A DNA stretch of 64,000 bases from Mariannaea sp. PMI_226 (lineage: Eukaryota; Ascomycota; Sordariomycetes; Hypocreales; Nectriaceae), in the NCBI GenBank assembly GCA_024336345.1, contig JANFOG010000014.1:744001-808000 (forward strand). The letters run 5' to 3'. The notes under the pieces were generated by a model. That model did not search any database. It was not told the origin of the DNA and saw nothing but the letters and a program-made list of their open reading frames with translations. The position numbers were made by a program, and so were the translations under genes. How positions within the stretch are numbered: the stretch's first letter is position 1; each line of letters begins with the position of its first letter. Shown one piece after another: positions 1 to 12,500 of this stretch.

Positions 1-517
1 GTGCCAGGTTCATGAGCGCATCGGCATATAGAACGGCGACATCGAGGTCGTCCTTGTACTGGTTGTAGACGGGCGTCATAGCTTCGGCATAATCCTTGTT
101 CCATACTTTGTGGTTGAGTTCGCTCCCGCTGTCTCTGGGGAATCGGTGCAGGAGAGCCTGGATGAGAGCCTTCTCCACGGGCTCGCCAACTGATAGGGCA
201 GCAGCCTTGGTCAAGATTTCATTACAGCGTTTGATAGTCTTCCTCATGTCCTCCTTGTCAAAGTGGTTCCAGGGCTTGTTGTAGTTTGGTCCAAGAGCAA
301 ATGCAAGACCCCAAAGCGCCAGGGGACAGTCCGGGTCGAATGTGAGAGCCTTCTCGAAGCACCGAGCGGCCTCGGCGTGGTTGAAGCCATAGCACCATAT
401 AAACCCGCTCTCCACCCACTTCTGCGCATCCGGGCTGGTCGTAGTTATTTTGCGGGTGAAGGCTGGCAAGATGAAGTCAGCCGAGTCGGCCTTTGGGACT
501 GGATGTGTTCGCGTCAT
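1..517 (-). CDS. TPR-domain protein, 5' part (cut by left edge)
   Basis: The reading frame opens at ATG 517 on the minus strand and stays open for 172 codons to the left edge, so only the N-terminal part is present and no stop lies in the window. The protein contains a tetratricopeptide-like segment with W-C-Y-G-F-N-H followed by A-A-R-C-F-E-K-A and a second helix pair rich in Ala and Leu (about residues 38-85). This resembles a family of roughly 550-600-residue TPR proteins found in fungi and bacteria whose biochemical role is not established. No intron is needed in the visible part. The start was chosen because it is the first ATG of the open frame and the sequence upstream has stops. Product class is fairly sure; function is unknown. 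Confidence 0.7.
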   Translation of the reverse strand, partial: MTRTHPVPKADSADFILPAFTRKITTTSPDAQKWVESGFIWCYGFNHAEAARCFEKALTFDPDCPLALWGLAFALGPNYNKPWNHFDKEDMRKTIKRCNEILTKAAALSVGEPVEKALIQALLHRFPRDSGSELNHKVWNKDYAEAMTPVYNQYKDDLDVAVLYADALMNLA

Positions 518-1483
518 GGTGGACTTTTTGAGAAGAGAAGAAGCAGCCTGAGAGAAAGGCGTTTCTAAGAGATGGGATATGTGGCTGAGGTTTCTGGCCT
601 GGCCGTGATCTACCGTCTTTAACAATTTGATGTTCTAGGAGATGAAGTTAAAACGATCAGGCTATTATGTGTTCACTCTCTGCTGCATGAAGAGTTTCGT
701 GAGTGAACGTGCAAAGTTGAAGAAGTAAACTTGTGTCTCACTCATTTGATGATGAAAGTACTTTGGGTCTCACACTTGACTCGTCAACTCCACGAGATGC
801 GGAGCACGCCCTTACGGTGAATCCGGCCCACCTCGTTCGTGCCCGTCAAATCAAATCACCGACGAGTGAGGGGGGGGGAAACTCCCAGTGGGCCAAAGAT
901 GGAAGAGGGCGGGAAAATGACGGTATTGAAGCCGGCGAGTCATGCTGTGCGACCAATGTGGGATGGCCGACCAAATACTCAACTCATATTTGCATAGTAA
1001 GTTGGCAGTCGTAAAAAGGCTGGAGCAATAAACTAACTGTATGATAAAACAACAACAACTCGGGAACTAGTTACAACTGGCAGGTAATGGCCAAAATGGT
1101 AATAAGGAACGGCACGCCTGTATGTGAGCGTGTGGGTGCTACATTAGTTGATTAGTTATACGTCAGAGGACTTTATTTCCTTATTTGACAAGTCAATAGA
1201 CGACCAGATTAAAATGAAAATAAAGAGAATAAACAGTAACCAGTAGTAAGTCAGCACCGAAATAGAACCGTCTGTGCTCCAGTCAATCATTTTATTTTTA
1301 TTTTTTGGATAAATCTTATACAGGGTACGGAGTAGACCACCTATATAGATAATCGAAATCTCGATCTGATCTCGACAAAAACACCCACCCACGCTTATTG
1401 GGAACCAATAAATAACCCTACCTGTCAACCAACCAGTCCTCTCCACCACTGTATATCTCTTCCTCTCCGCGCCGACCTGCAGC
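518..1483. other. Intergenic region, no gene seen
   Basis: This stretch lies upstream of the TPR gene and downstream of the GFA-family gene, both on the minus strand. It holds a short G run near 870-878 and no recognisable RNA gene. Small open frames here show no family resemblance. Confidence 0.6.
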
Positions 1484-2096
1484 TTACATAGTAGGGTTCT
1501 GAGTCGCACCCTCAATCGGGGCCAAATACGCAACGCGGTCCTTGCAGTACAGCTCAACATTGATCTTGTTGTCCAAGCTCGCCGCGCCGTTGTCCAACCC
1601 GCCAGCCTTGATGCACACCTTGCCCGGCATGACGTCCAGCCGGGTGAAGAGGCTAGAGCCGCAGTCGCCGCAGAAGAAGTGGTGGTTGATCTTGCCAGAG
1701 CCCCCGACCATGTCGCACTGCTTGGGCGTTCCCTTGGTCACGCTGAAGGAATCTTCCGAGACGACGGCGTTGGAGGTGTAAGGGCCGCCGGTCCACTAAA
1801 AGTGTTGTATACAAATATCCATGGTCAATTTGGTGTTGATTGATTGTATATCGCTCATAAACACGATGCAATTTCGACTGGGGCGTCTCGTGGATATCTC
1901 CCTCTCCCAAGAACTCAACTCACCTTTTGACAGTCAACGCAATGACAAAGTGCAGAAAACTCGGCACCACCTAAATAGTGAGTTACGTTAACATGACGAC
2001 CAATCCAGAAACTCATATCATCACCAAGGCATCGTAATCCGTACCAGTAGCGGCGTACGCAACAGCGCCACACATGCAGCTGCCTGAGAGAGACAT
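1484..2096 (-). CDS. GFA/CENP-V-type zinc protein
   Basis: Three minus-strand exons (2045-2096, 1924-1970, 1484-1795) join in frame to give 136 aa; introns are 74 and 128 bp. The product has the Mss4-like zinc fold of the glutathione-dependent formaldehyde-activating (GFA) family: C7-x-C9 near the N-terminus, C26-H-C28-x-x-C31, then C75-G-D-C78, followed by G-S-S-L-F. These cysteines are the expected ligands for structural and catalytic zinc. In bacteria the founding member was reported to bind glutathione and speed S-hydroxymethylglutathione formation; most fungal paralogues have no proven substrate. Length matches the usual 120-150 aa. Exon 1 encodes the first Cys pair, so an annotation starting at the internal ATG would lose half the zinc site. 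Family call is strong; substrate is unknown. Confidence 0.88.
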
Positions 2097-3198
2097 TGTT
2101 GTTGACAATTTAGCCGCTTCGACAGATAAATTCGGCAAGGTGTGTAGGGTAGAGGATGAGGTGATACAACTTCCAGATTAGTGAACCAACAGAGAAGACA
2201 GAAAGAACAAGAAGGATATTAAAGAACACAGGTTAGAAGGTTATCTTTTCTTGATTACTTATATAAAAACATATACCTACACACTGTCAAAGCCCCATTG
2301 GCCAACCATCTGCGCCATCAACCCCTCCTTTTGTTCAGCTCGTTGATAGACAGATGCATCAACGCCGCAATTACACGGAACCGCAGCCTGTAATGGACGG
2401 ACAAATCGCAAAGCCAATGTCCAACCACAGATCAGCTAAAAGCCACGAATACTAAATGCTTTAATTCCCTAGCTCGTATCCCGGTGGTAAGCGTCGGCTA
2501 ATAAAAACAAGATGCACTTGGCACATTGTAACATACCCCTCCAAGCAAAACGCACGATACGCAAGAAAACCAAGGTTGCCCAGTCCCTTCACCCGTCTTG
2601 TGCCCGAACACCTCACTCTTTCCGGTCAAGCTCTTGATTTAAAAAAAACCCGTATGTCCCCGTATGGCATCCAATCATTGGATATCTACCCGTATAGTCT
2701 CTAAAGCGTTCAGAGATGGATTAATTTTGGTCACAAGGCCAATGCGGATCCGCAGCCAAAGGGCGTCCCTGATCATCAACATCCCTCCTCGGCACAAGTA
2801 TCTCCCCGCAGTTTACGAAAATCAACCGAGTTCCGGCAGCTCTCAAAGTGCGGGGGCGGGTCATCGGTGTCTAGATCTAGACAGCTCACGTCACGCCACT
2901 CACTGCGCGTGCTTTCTTATTGTAGGTAGACGCAAAACGAAAATCTCTGTCAATCGATGTCTTGTAACATTGTCTCAATTGCTAATTACTTCTCTCCCTG
3001 CACGGTTGGTAATTCGTGATTCTGAAACGTCTCATATTCCATCTCAGGTGCGGCACACCATTGATCGTGAGTGATAGTGTCATTGAACTCTGACGCAAAC
3101 CGACCTTCTCCCTCCTGGCAGGAATCAAAAAATAAAAACATGTTGTGGGTATTTGTTCCATTCAATGTCATCGTAAAAGTGCTTCCTATTCCTCCAAA
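2097..3198. other. Intergenic region, no gene seen
   Basis: This is the promoter side of the GFA-family gene and the 3' side of the carboxylate transporter. It is moderately AT-rich with short A runs. The plus-strand frame at 2664-3074 has no recognisable domain and was not accepted as a gene. Confidence 0.55.
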
Positions 3199-4959
3199 TT
3201 ACTCGGCGCGAGTGACTTCCGGCTTCTCCGTATCACTTAGTCTCGGCTCAGATTCAATGTCTCCGTGCCTCTCGCCGCGGATGGCCTGTTCAACGGCGGC
3301 CGAGCCAACAACGGCTCGCGCATCCGAATCATGGGCAATATCAAACTTGCCTCGCAAGTTCTCAGGACCGACAAACGTGAGCACAATCACGTACACGTAG
3401 ACACATGCCATGAAGATGCAAATCACCTTGCCATAGTCATCTCGGCTCTCACCTTCTGCCGTCGGGGGCAAGGGGAACCGTTCACTGAGCCGGGATTCGA
3501 TGGTCGACGATGCGGAGGATGCAAGGTTACCTAGCTGGTATGAGGTACCCACGACAAAGGTACGGAATGCACCAGGAGACAGCTCCATGAGGTGGATGGG
3601 GATAACACCCCAAGCGCCTTGGACACAGAATTGTTGGAAGAAGGCGGCTGCCATGACAGAGTCGCTGCGAACAAAAGTGTAGGGGTATAGGAGTGCGCCA
3701 CCCACGATGCAACAGCAGATGATACTGAGACGACGACCAACTGACTGACTGAAGAAACCAACCGTAGTGCCACCTGCCATGGCACCAAGGTTGGCCACGA
3801 CTTGTGTAACGGTAATCTTTGTCTTGCTGAAACCAAGCTGATTCTCGAGCATAGTGGGATATAAATCCTGACTACCGTGACTCATGAAGTTAAAGCCAGC
3901 CATGAGAAGGACAAGGTAGACAAGCAACAGCCAATGCTTCTTGAGGGCCACCTTTCCTTCTTTAAGAAAGACTGCGCTGACTGACTCTGCACCAACTTCT
4001 CGACGAGCTTGCTCGCGTTCACGGTAAGCCTGCGTCTCAGGGAGATAAAGACGCCAGAGAATGAGGAGAACTGGAGGACAAGCACCGAACCAGAACAGCG
4101 GGCGCCAGCCGTGAGACGTGGTGTCAACAAGACCACGCGCAAAAGCAGCGGCGAGAAGATATCCGAACGCGTACTACGCAAGTGTCAGCTCAAGGGAATC
4201 GAGACATGTTTCACAGGGACAGACTTACACCTTGCTGAAGGATACCGCTCATTATACCACGGGCTTCCTCGGGGCAGTCTTCAAGAGCTGTGGCAGCCGC
4301 GTTACCGTAGAGACCACCCATGGCAATGCCAAAGAGGGCACGGCAGGCGAGGAATTGGGGGTAGGTCTGGCAGAAGCCGGTACCCTATCGCATGATAACG
4401 TTAGCAGGGTAGAAACGACAAATGGGGATGCAATACGACGATGACAACATACAAGCTCCAATATAATGAAGAGAACGTTGTTAACAATAAACGGCCATCT
4501 TCGGCCCCATCGATCAGCAGCGATACCGAAGGCAATGGATCCAACAGATCGGAACATCAGCACAAGTGTGATACCCCAAGTGATGTCTGTCTTTGACTTT
4601 CCAAAAGACTTGCTCAGGTCGGTGACGGTTAACGAAACGGTAAAGAAGTCGAAGGCATCCCAGGTCTGTATGTATTCCGTCAGCATCTAGTTTCTAACTG
4701 CGCCTATATGAGGAAGAGGAGGAAGATAATGAGGAGAAGAAGGAGGAGGACAGGAGAGTGAGAAGTGACAGTGACCTACCCAGGCAAAGAAAGCAATAGC
4801 GAAGAAAGCCCACTGTTGAGCATTCAGCATGCGCAGCAGCCTAATGGGATTGGGAACTTGGAGCATCGGAGGCTTGAGAGTCGAGAAGCGCGTTGCGACA
4901 TACTCGCCGGGCTCCATGCCCTCGTGGGGCGCCCGGGTGTCGTATTCATGTTCACCCAT
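3199..4959 (-). CDS. JEN1: Jen1-family monocarboxylate/proton transporter (MFS)
   Basis: Four minus-strand exons (4780-4959, 4453-4665, 4229-4384, 3199-4173) give 507 aa; introns are 114, 68 and 55 bp. The protein is a major facilitator with about 12 membrane helices. The diagnostic Jen signature N-x-x-S/T-H-x-S/T-Q-D-x-x-x-T is intact at residues 278-290, in the region that becomes helix VII and contacts substrate. The W-T-W-D-A-F-D-F-F stretch after the first intron and the A-D-R-W-G-R-R loop are also typical. Jen proteins import lactate, pyruvate, acetate or dicarboxylates with protons across the plasma membrane and are usually glucose-repressed; whether this copy prefers mono- or dicarboxylates cannot be read. 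The C-terminal tail is charged and may be a regulatory or ubiquitination region (inference). Confidence 0.92.
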
Positions 4960-7900
4960 CTTGGGGTACGTTGGATCTTTGGAGCAGTCTGGCTTGTCAG
5001 GTAGTCGACTTGACTTGAAAGAATACTATGCTTATTGCGAGAGTGATGATGCTTGAGGGGACGGTTTAATAATTTTTAGGCTTGCTATTAGGTGTGATTA
5101 TTATTCCGTGTGAGGGAGAGAGCGAGTTTGTCTCAGGTTGCCGAAATTGGGGTGAAGTCTTTTGTCTGAGGGTTTCGGTCTCGTCGAGACAGGAGCAACC
5201 GCCAGTTCCAAACTGCAGGTTTGCCTGAGGATCAAGATCAAGATGAGACTTTGACTACCTTACTCAAAAGGTGAGTCGAGATAATTTGACAAAGAACAAG
5301 TCAAGGGATGATCTCTCAAGAGGCTTCTACAGGAGAGGGAGGGCGATCGCCAGATAGATATACTCCAACCTGCCATCCTGCCATCCACTGGCGATATTCC
5401 TTGCATACCCACTTACACGACCGACGATCCATCCCATAACTGAACATCTCAACGCAACACAACCGCGCACGAACCCGGCTTCTTCCCCTCCCCTCCGCCT
5501 CCTACACGCTCTCCATTCTCCATGCTAACTCAAGCAGGGTAGGGATCCTCCTCCTCCCCCCCATGCACTTGTCATGTCAAAGCAACCCACCCAATTGCTG
5601 TTTCGCATCCGATGAACATGCCGTGTCATTGAACCGCTCCTCTTCTTTAACACCGGGGATCACCGTTCATTTCCAGCACAATGTACACTAAGTACAGTAC
5701 CATCGCATGGACTCTCACCCTAGTCAAGTTGTCACGCGCAAACACACCGACAGCTTGTCCCCGTCCCTGGAAAAGAGCTTACGCATGGGAGAAAGAAAAG
5801 CATCCTTTCACAAGCTGTTACCCAATTGTTGACGCGGTAACTTACAGTCAACTCCCGTATCTTAGGTAATGCATGTAAGAAAAAAATTGTCCGCTTTTAT
5901 GATTACATAGTACACCGCAAGGAGTGAGACAGAAAATAGAGAGCCGGCGTTCTGCCCAAATTAGGTTTGATGCGCCTTGTGGGACACCCGAATGAGCAAC
6001 CTGTGACTGCCGGCTGCTGTTTATAGATGGAAAAAAAAAGTTGCGCTTACCATCTACCATCTTACCATTGCTGATCCTCTAAAGCTTGCTTTCAAGCTTT
6101 AACGGGCGGCAAATGCCTCGAGAGGGGCTTATCCTTTAGTGCTCATCTTTGTCACACGGCAGCCTAAACAGTCCAGCTTATGAGCAGAACTGGCTAAGTT
6201 ATTTCTGCGTTTTCCATTTTCGCTTCCCTGGGTCATAAACTGCTCCTCCTGTCAGATTCATGGCTTGCAGGCTTGTCGTTGAAACAGATGTGGTGGCGGC
6301 TCTCAGGGACGTAGTGAAAACCACGTTATTCCCGTCGGAATCCTGCAACACTGGCTTGGCCCTCGACTGTTCGTCTTGGCAATGACTCGAGATCTGGTCC
6401 AAGTCGGGCTCCAGTCAAGCTGCCCTATTGCCCCCATCTCCTCCGCACACCGAACCACACTGTCTGATTTTCGTGACCTGGTCTTCCCCCCCTCTTCCCC
6501 CTCACCCTCCGCTTCATTGCTCATCTCCCCCCATGGGGAAATAATCCAAGATGTCGACCCATTAAACCCCCATTTGTTTTCCCCACACGCTTAAAGGCTG
6601 CACTTGTCGTTGTCCGTCAATCTACAGACTGCCTTGACTACCTACCTAAAACCGTAGAGCTCCAACCGGGTAGCCCAACGGCCTGGGCATGGTGTACACA
6701 CCATTATCGGCAAAACAATGCCGTCCACTGGGGAGGATAGCCCCTGGCCCTGTTACATCAACCGGGTCTCCATTTATGACGAATGGATCTTGTCAAGTTG
6801 AGCAAGTCAGGACATGCTGCAACCAACACTGCTGGTCAGTGCACGGATCAATACTTGACTCCGTACTGTCTGTGCTATGCGCTACACACTTACTTGCTAT
6901 GTAGGCATCTACCTAACTAGCCAATTGCGTCTTGAGGGACAGCGGACGACGGCCGATCATCCTTGGCGGAGTGGTCTGTTGATGAATGCTCCGATTTTTC
7001 TCATATAGGACCACTACTGAAACTGCCCAAACCTGACCTCACTGCGACTCACGATAGTGAGGTATCGCAGATAGACACAGTCGGTCGGATAGAAATTCTG
7101 TTTCCCACGAGGAAGATTACTAGTGAAATATTTACGATCTTATAAGGATATCGCAGATACAAAGATGCTGAATAGTGAAAAGAAAACTGAAGAACGAAAT
7201 AAAAGGGAGTGAATGGGAGAATAGAATATGAGACTTCTTCGGGGGTGACGCCGCTGACACCACCAACGACACTCTCTTCAGCCACACATCCGTAATGGAT
7301 CTGCTGTTTTGACATACCATTCTATTCAATATTGTCTGTCTAGAACCCCGGAGTCAAACCATACTCGACATCTACGTTGTGCACAACTGACTGACTCACT
7401 GACTCACAGAGCCAAAGAACACCAAGTCAAGAAAAAAGAGGAGTGCATGAAAATAGATGCAGACGCACCATTTCAAATGGATGGATTCCTTTCCTCAAGA
7501 CATGCAATAAGACTCCTCCGTAGTATTTACAGAGTGATGAGGATACCTAAACCCAGTTATGGACTTCATTTTGCCACTTTTGCCATAGCGTGTATTATTT
7601 TAGCTCCACCGGCATATAAAACCCCAAATTAAGAAACCCTACTTGATAGGGTTACAGTAACAGTTCTTCAACTCATCTTTTCATCATGTAATCCTATTAT
7701 GCATGGCATTTTATTGTTCTATGAAGCACGTAATGAACTAAGTGTTGCAATAGACTTTAAGCATACCCATTGATCTTAAATCTGGCATTTGTTGTACAGC
7801 AACCATCACCACTCGAGATGAAGATCCCGTATCTTACTCTGTGGAGAGAAAGAATGGAGCTGGTGCTACGTAATTTAGGATTGGCATCCCTGTGGCCCCA

Positions 7901-8100
7901 TCAGCGAGAGACAGAGAAAAAAGGTCTGTGACAGAGAAAAAAGATCATCACTTTGTTGGATGTTCAGACAAGCGAGGAGACGGAAGCGGGTGGGTTTGTA
8001 ACCAGCCATCGGTTCCGATGCTCGCTTGTCGGCATGGATCACGATTGGGGAGCACAGATGTACCTACGTGGTACAGTACATTGCATATCTCGGGTTGCAT
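4960..8100. other. Gene-poor region upstream of the transporter
   Basis: No coding region could be supported on either strand. The part next to 4960 must contain the transporter promoter. Open frames here are under 110 codons, lack domain resemblance and do not connect by plausible splice sites. Short T/C runs and AT-rich patches occur. Confidence 0.5.
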
Positions 8101-8830
8101 CTATCGTCACACTTTTCCCACTAGACCCTTGCTTGTCCTCTCTCCTCATCCCCCTCCCCCCTCCCCCCCTCCCTCGTTCTTCTCCCCAGAATCTCCGCAC
8201 CCAGGCTATTTTTCCCCAGCTCATCTTGCTGTTAATCTCCCCTCTTCTTTTTCTCTCGGTGCTCCAAGGGCAGGAAAACCATGCAACTCACCTGACTTTA
8301 CCACAAGGCTGCATCAAACACGTTTTTTTCTTTCTCTGCATTGTTTCCAAACACCACAACAGCAGGCAATCTAACTCAAACGTAGACGCACATACAAACG
8401 AAAAGGAGACAGACCAGACATATATCAACTTTCACATATTTCTGCTAAGCTTCTGGCAACCAAACCCACTCTAGTACCCCTCATTTTGCTTTTTTGGAGA
8501 AACCTCGCGAAGAACCGGAGCCGTAGAATACAACAATACAGAAGCCGAATCTCCGACCATCCTCCACCTTGACTCTCACCAGTTGTCGCAAAAAACTCCC
8601 CGACGCGCTCCCTTGCCCCCCCGCCTTCCATCCATTCTCCAAATAATCCCTGTGAAATCATACGGTTTTACATATTGATCCTTTGTTTTTATTCCGATTC
8701 TCTCTCTCTTCTCCGCCTTTGCCCTGAATTCCACGTTCATCTTGCCTATCCACATGTATGATTTGAATCCCAACACGCACCACCTTTCATCCTCGGTAAG
8801 TCGACCCCCCGCACGTCCGACAGGGCAATG
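8101..8830 (+). other. CT-rich leader-like stretch without a coding region
   Basis: The plus strand carries dense pyrimidine tracts (8120-8260), then an A/C-rich stretch (8340-8440) and further C/T-rich sequence, ending in a consensus donor GGTAAGT at 8799-8805. This is the composition of promoters and long 5' leaders of well-expressed fungal genes. No coding exon follows before the convergent TF1 gene, whose stop is at 9578. Two overlapping frames (7892-8374 and 7953-8474) are low-complexity Pro/Ser/Leu and look like translations of the pyrimidine tract. A noncoding transcript running toward TF1 is an inference only. Confidence 0.3.
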
Positions 8831-9577
8831 GCGATCTCGTATCCCTAGTTGGAGAGGCTGAGTCTCACGATTCAAAGACACGGAGCCGCAACGTCGGGAT
8901 ATCTTATTCGTCATGTCCACAACGGAAGGTCCTACTTGTATGGGCTTCGTTCCGATATTGGGCCCGCGACCCTAGAGACAGGTAAGGACAGGCTACATGA
9001 ACGGCCACCATCGTCGGTGGCTGTCAGGCAGGGTGCTTTACCATAGGCCTACATGTATTCACCTTGTTTATACTGTGACAAGGTCAATATATCGCTAGAT
9101 GGGGGAAAGCCTAGTATCACTATGTAAACATGATTTGAGAAGGGCCCCTCATAAGAGGGGAAGAAAAATGTTGTCTTGATGCCTGTCATATCTCAGCTGC
9201 CCTGCATCGGACAACGAACTAAAGAAAAGTCCTTCCCCGAACGCCCCAAAGCCCAGGGTATATCGGGTATCACCCCGGTGAATAATCAATCCTGCACGCA
9301 ACCCATCTCTCACTCATCTGCTCGCTCTTCATGGTTCTCATTTCGTGCCCATTCCATCTAACCTCCCCCTTCCCCTACTAGGACATTACCTCCACTAAGT
9401 CATCTTGTTTGGTGTCTGCTCAACCAGATGTGACAAAAATACTGAGCTGGGAAAAAAAAAAAAGGGAAAATAAAAGCCTGCTCCTCATTAATCCCGGCAA
9501 GAGCCTGTGCCTAGCTCTCAAGCCCCCATATCGTCTCGTACATTTCCCATTTCCAATCGCCCAAAGAAAATTCACTG
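8831..9577. other. Intergenic region downstream of TF1, no gene seen
   Basis: This stretch presumably contains the TF1 3' UTR and polyadenylation region, which would be read on the minus strand. A 65-codon plus frame at 8849-9046 has no recognised resemblance. Confidence 0.5.
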
Positions 9578-12500
9578 TCAAACGCCACCACCCATGAAGG
9601 CAGCGAGGTCGTCAAGATCAAGGAGTTGTCGCTCAAACGCCTGGCATAGTTCAGGAGCGGTCATGTCTTGACTGGTGGTTTGTCCATCTTGGCTAGGCAT
9701 CATGACATTCGATGCCATGTCAGGGCTGTCATGTTTGTGCACATGAGGAAGCATCGCGCCGTGAGGTGCACCCCCAGGAGGCGGTGACACAGTTGTCGGA
9801 GTAGAGATACCACCTGAGCCACCATTAATAGTAGTAACGCCGGGCCGTCGGGGGATGGTCACTGGAGGTTCGCTATCATCTCGGACAGACTCAGAGACGG
9901 ATCGGGGCGGCACCTGCCCTGAGATGCTACCTCCAGCGTTCGTCTGCTGGTCGTAGTCCATGGCGTCGGGGTTCGTATCGGCATTGGAGGAGATCTCATC
10001 CTTGACACCACTTGGATGACGGACGGAAACGCCAGCGGCGTCGTTATTCAAAACACGTTGCATGACTGTCAGATGTCGCAGCCAACTAGCCATCAAGGGC
10101 CAATTCTCGGTGCCATCGCTCATGAAGCGCAGACCATCCTTGACGATGTGAGCAGCCGTCTCGACAGCGTTGGGAGGGGTCAGGCCCTTGAGCGAGAGGT
10201 AAGCAACGGTCGCGCTAGACGTAAAGGAGGAAAAGAGCATAAAGATTGGGAAGCACGGTATGTGGTCCTTCTCGGAATTAGCCTCAACAGCCGTCAGGAG
10301 AGAGATGATGCCATGGCACGAAGTGAAGAGACGGTCAACAATGTCGTGGCATCGTGGGCTCATGCGGAAAGTCTCGAGGCTGAAGTTGGGAGCAGTCACT
10401 TCCTGTAGAAGACGGCGGCGATGGACGAAGACAGTCGCGCAGTGGAAGAGGCAATGAAGCATGGCAAATGTGTAACCAGAGCCCATCGTCATGTGAAGAT
10501 TAATCTGGCCTGGCTTGTCAACGAACTGCATGGGCAGCTGAGCTCTCAAACCTTCAATTTTGGCAATGAGATCGGAGCAGTCCTCATCCCGGAAACTGGC
10601 CAGAGTCGTCGAAGTCAGCATGCCAACAACATCGCGCCAGATGGCGGAGGCCAAAACAATGTACCCAAACTCGCCAATCTCAGCCGAAGGTGCTCCGCCA
10701 GGTGGCAGGGCAGTGGGATCAAGTTGCTGACGTAGAGTCTTGACAAAGACAGTGTTCCCGAAGATGAAGTTCATGTCGGAGCAGGGCAGAGACACGTCCG
10801 AAGTGTCATGAGGGCTGAGAGCAGGATAGCGTCCAGGAGTACTCGTCAAGAGACAGTCAAGGATGTAAATCAGCCAGATGGTGCGCCTGAGGGACTCATC
10901 ACGCAAAAACTGATCCGCGTCGGGCGACGAATGATGGCTATTGAGGATACGGTACATCTGAACCATGCGGGCAGCTTGGCCTAGGTAGATGTATGCACGC
11001 ACGGCATTGCGTGAGCCCCATTCGTGAATGATGATCAAGCACAAAGCTTGGATATCAACTAGATTAGGATGGTCAAGGTTCTGGTTGATCAATGCCATGG
11101 CCTTTGCAGCAAAGGTCTCGGCAGCTTGGGTGGGACCGCCATAGCGACGGATGAGTGTCGGCGAGCTTCTAGAGGACGGCGTTAGCTAACGGACTTGGCG
11201 CATAGATGGGTAAGTCACGTGGCTCGGTCAGGAAGAGAACCGGCGACCGGAACGGGAAATTGGAGGGTTGCAGAGCGAGGAAATCCTCGGCTCAATTCCG
11301 GGCCACGGGGTGCGGCAGTTGGTGTGTGGCGTTACCAGGTGAAGGTTACTCTCCGCCGTCGGTAATACCGTCATCCGATCGGTGAGGACCCACAACCCGG
11401 ACGGAGGGCGAGTGCACAAAATGAGCGCAAACTCACGATCCCGTCCTGGCGTGACGGAATGGGGGGCGAAAAGGGGGAGGGGCTTGGCAATATATTCGGT
11501 GGCCACGTAGTATAAGGGGCACAAGGAAAATTAATAATACATACCGAGCAGCACAAGTCAACAAGCCATATACAAGCGCAGCATCTAGTGACGCGCTTTT
11601 CAGCTGCTGAACGAAGGAAGGCTTGTGAAACGCAACACAAGCAGGAAAGGTTTTGGAAACAACGCGTTCGCATTCGGCGATGAGTTCTGGGGTCAATCTA
11701 CAGACAGGGTTAATACAGGTATTTCGTAGCCGGCGGAGCAAGTCCGAGCAAGTGGGAGAGTTGGCGGCAGGCGGAGGCGGCAGATGGGCAAAGGGAATTG
11801 GATGGAAGTGGGCGTAGGTGGCACGACGACTCGACCAGGGCATTCAGGGTCGCACTCGCACACTCAGGCGAGGCAGGCAATGCCGCGCGATGGGCAATGC
11901 ACGGAGGTCAGGCAGCAGAAATTCAGCCACACATCAGAGCCCAAGCGTCAGGGATGCCAGGGACCAGACAGCTTGGTGCACATCACGCACCGTCCACTTC
12001 GCAGTGTTGATAACCAAGCCAGTGTCTGTTTCAGTCCGGTTCGGTAGCTGCGAACGGGGCCTATGGACTGGATGACTCGGGGCTACTCGGCGGGTATGAC
12101 GGCTTCATGGTTGGGGCAGAAGGGCAAGGAGGGTCACAAAAAAAATCGGGGTGTCGCCGTGGGCCGAGGAGGGAGGACGGCGATGAGTGCGGGATGCCTT
12201 GCAACCAAAAGCGGCTTGGACTCGGGGTAAAATCGCCAGCATGCAATACGCGGCCGACGGGTGTGTGTGGGAAATGGACCACGGAACAGTGAGACTCAGG
12301 GAGCTAAGGGTTAAAAGCAAGGGTTTGGGACATGGGGCTGGAGTGCAAGGCAATGGGGGGAGGGTGTTCCGGCCACTCGGACGGAAACGACTCACGCGAG
12401 GCCAGCGGAGAGTCCAAAGAGAGAAAATAGAGAGCGGCGACGAAGGAACCGCGTGCCGCTGATCCACTTTCCCCCCAAGAAACACGGCTGGACAGCCAAA

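Noticed and set aside
7892..8474. Two overlapping plus-strand frames of 160 and 173 codons
   Set aside because: They translate a pyrimidine tract into Pro/Ser/Leu-rich sequence, overlap each other in different frames, and have no family resemblance.
11276..11291. Small perfect inverted repeat CGAGGA-AA-TCCTCG in TF1 intron 2
   Set aside because: Too short and isolated to assign a role.
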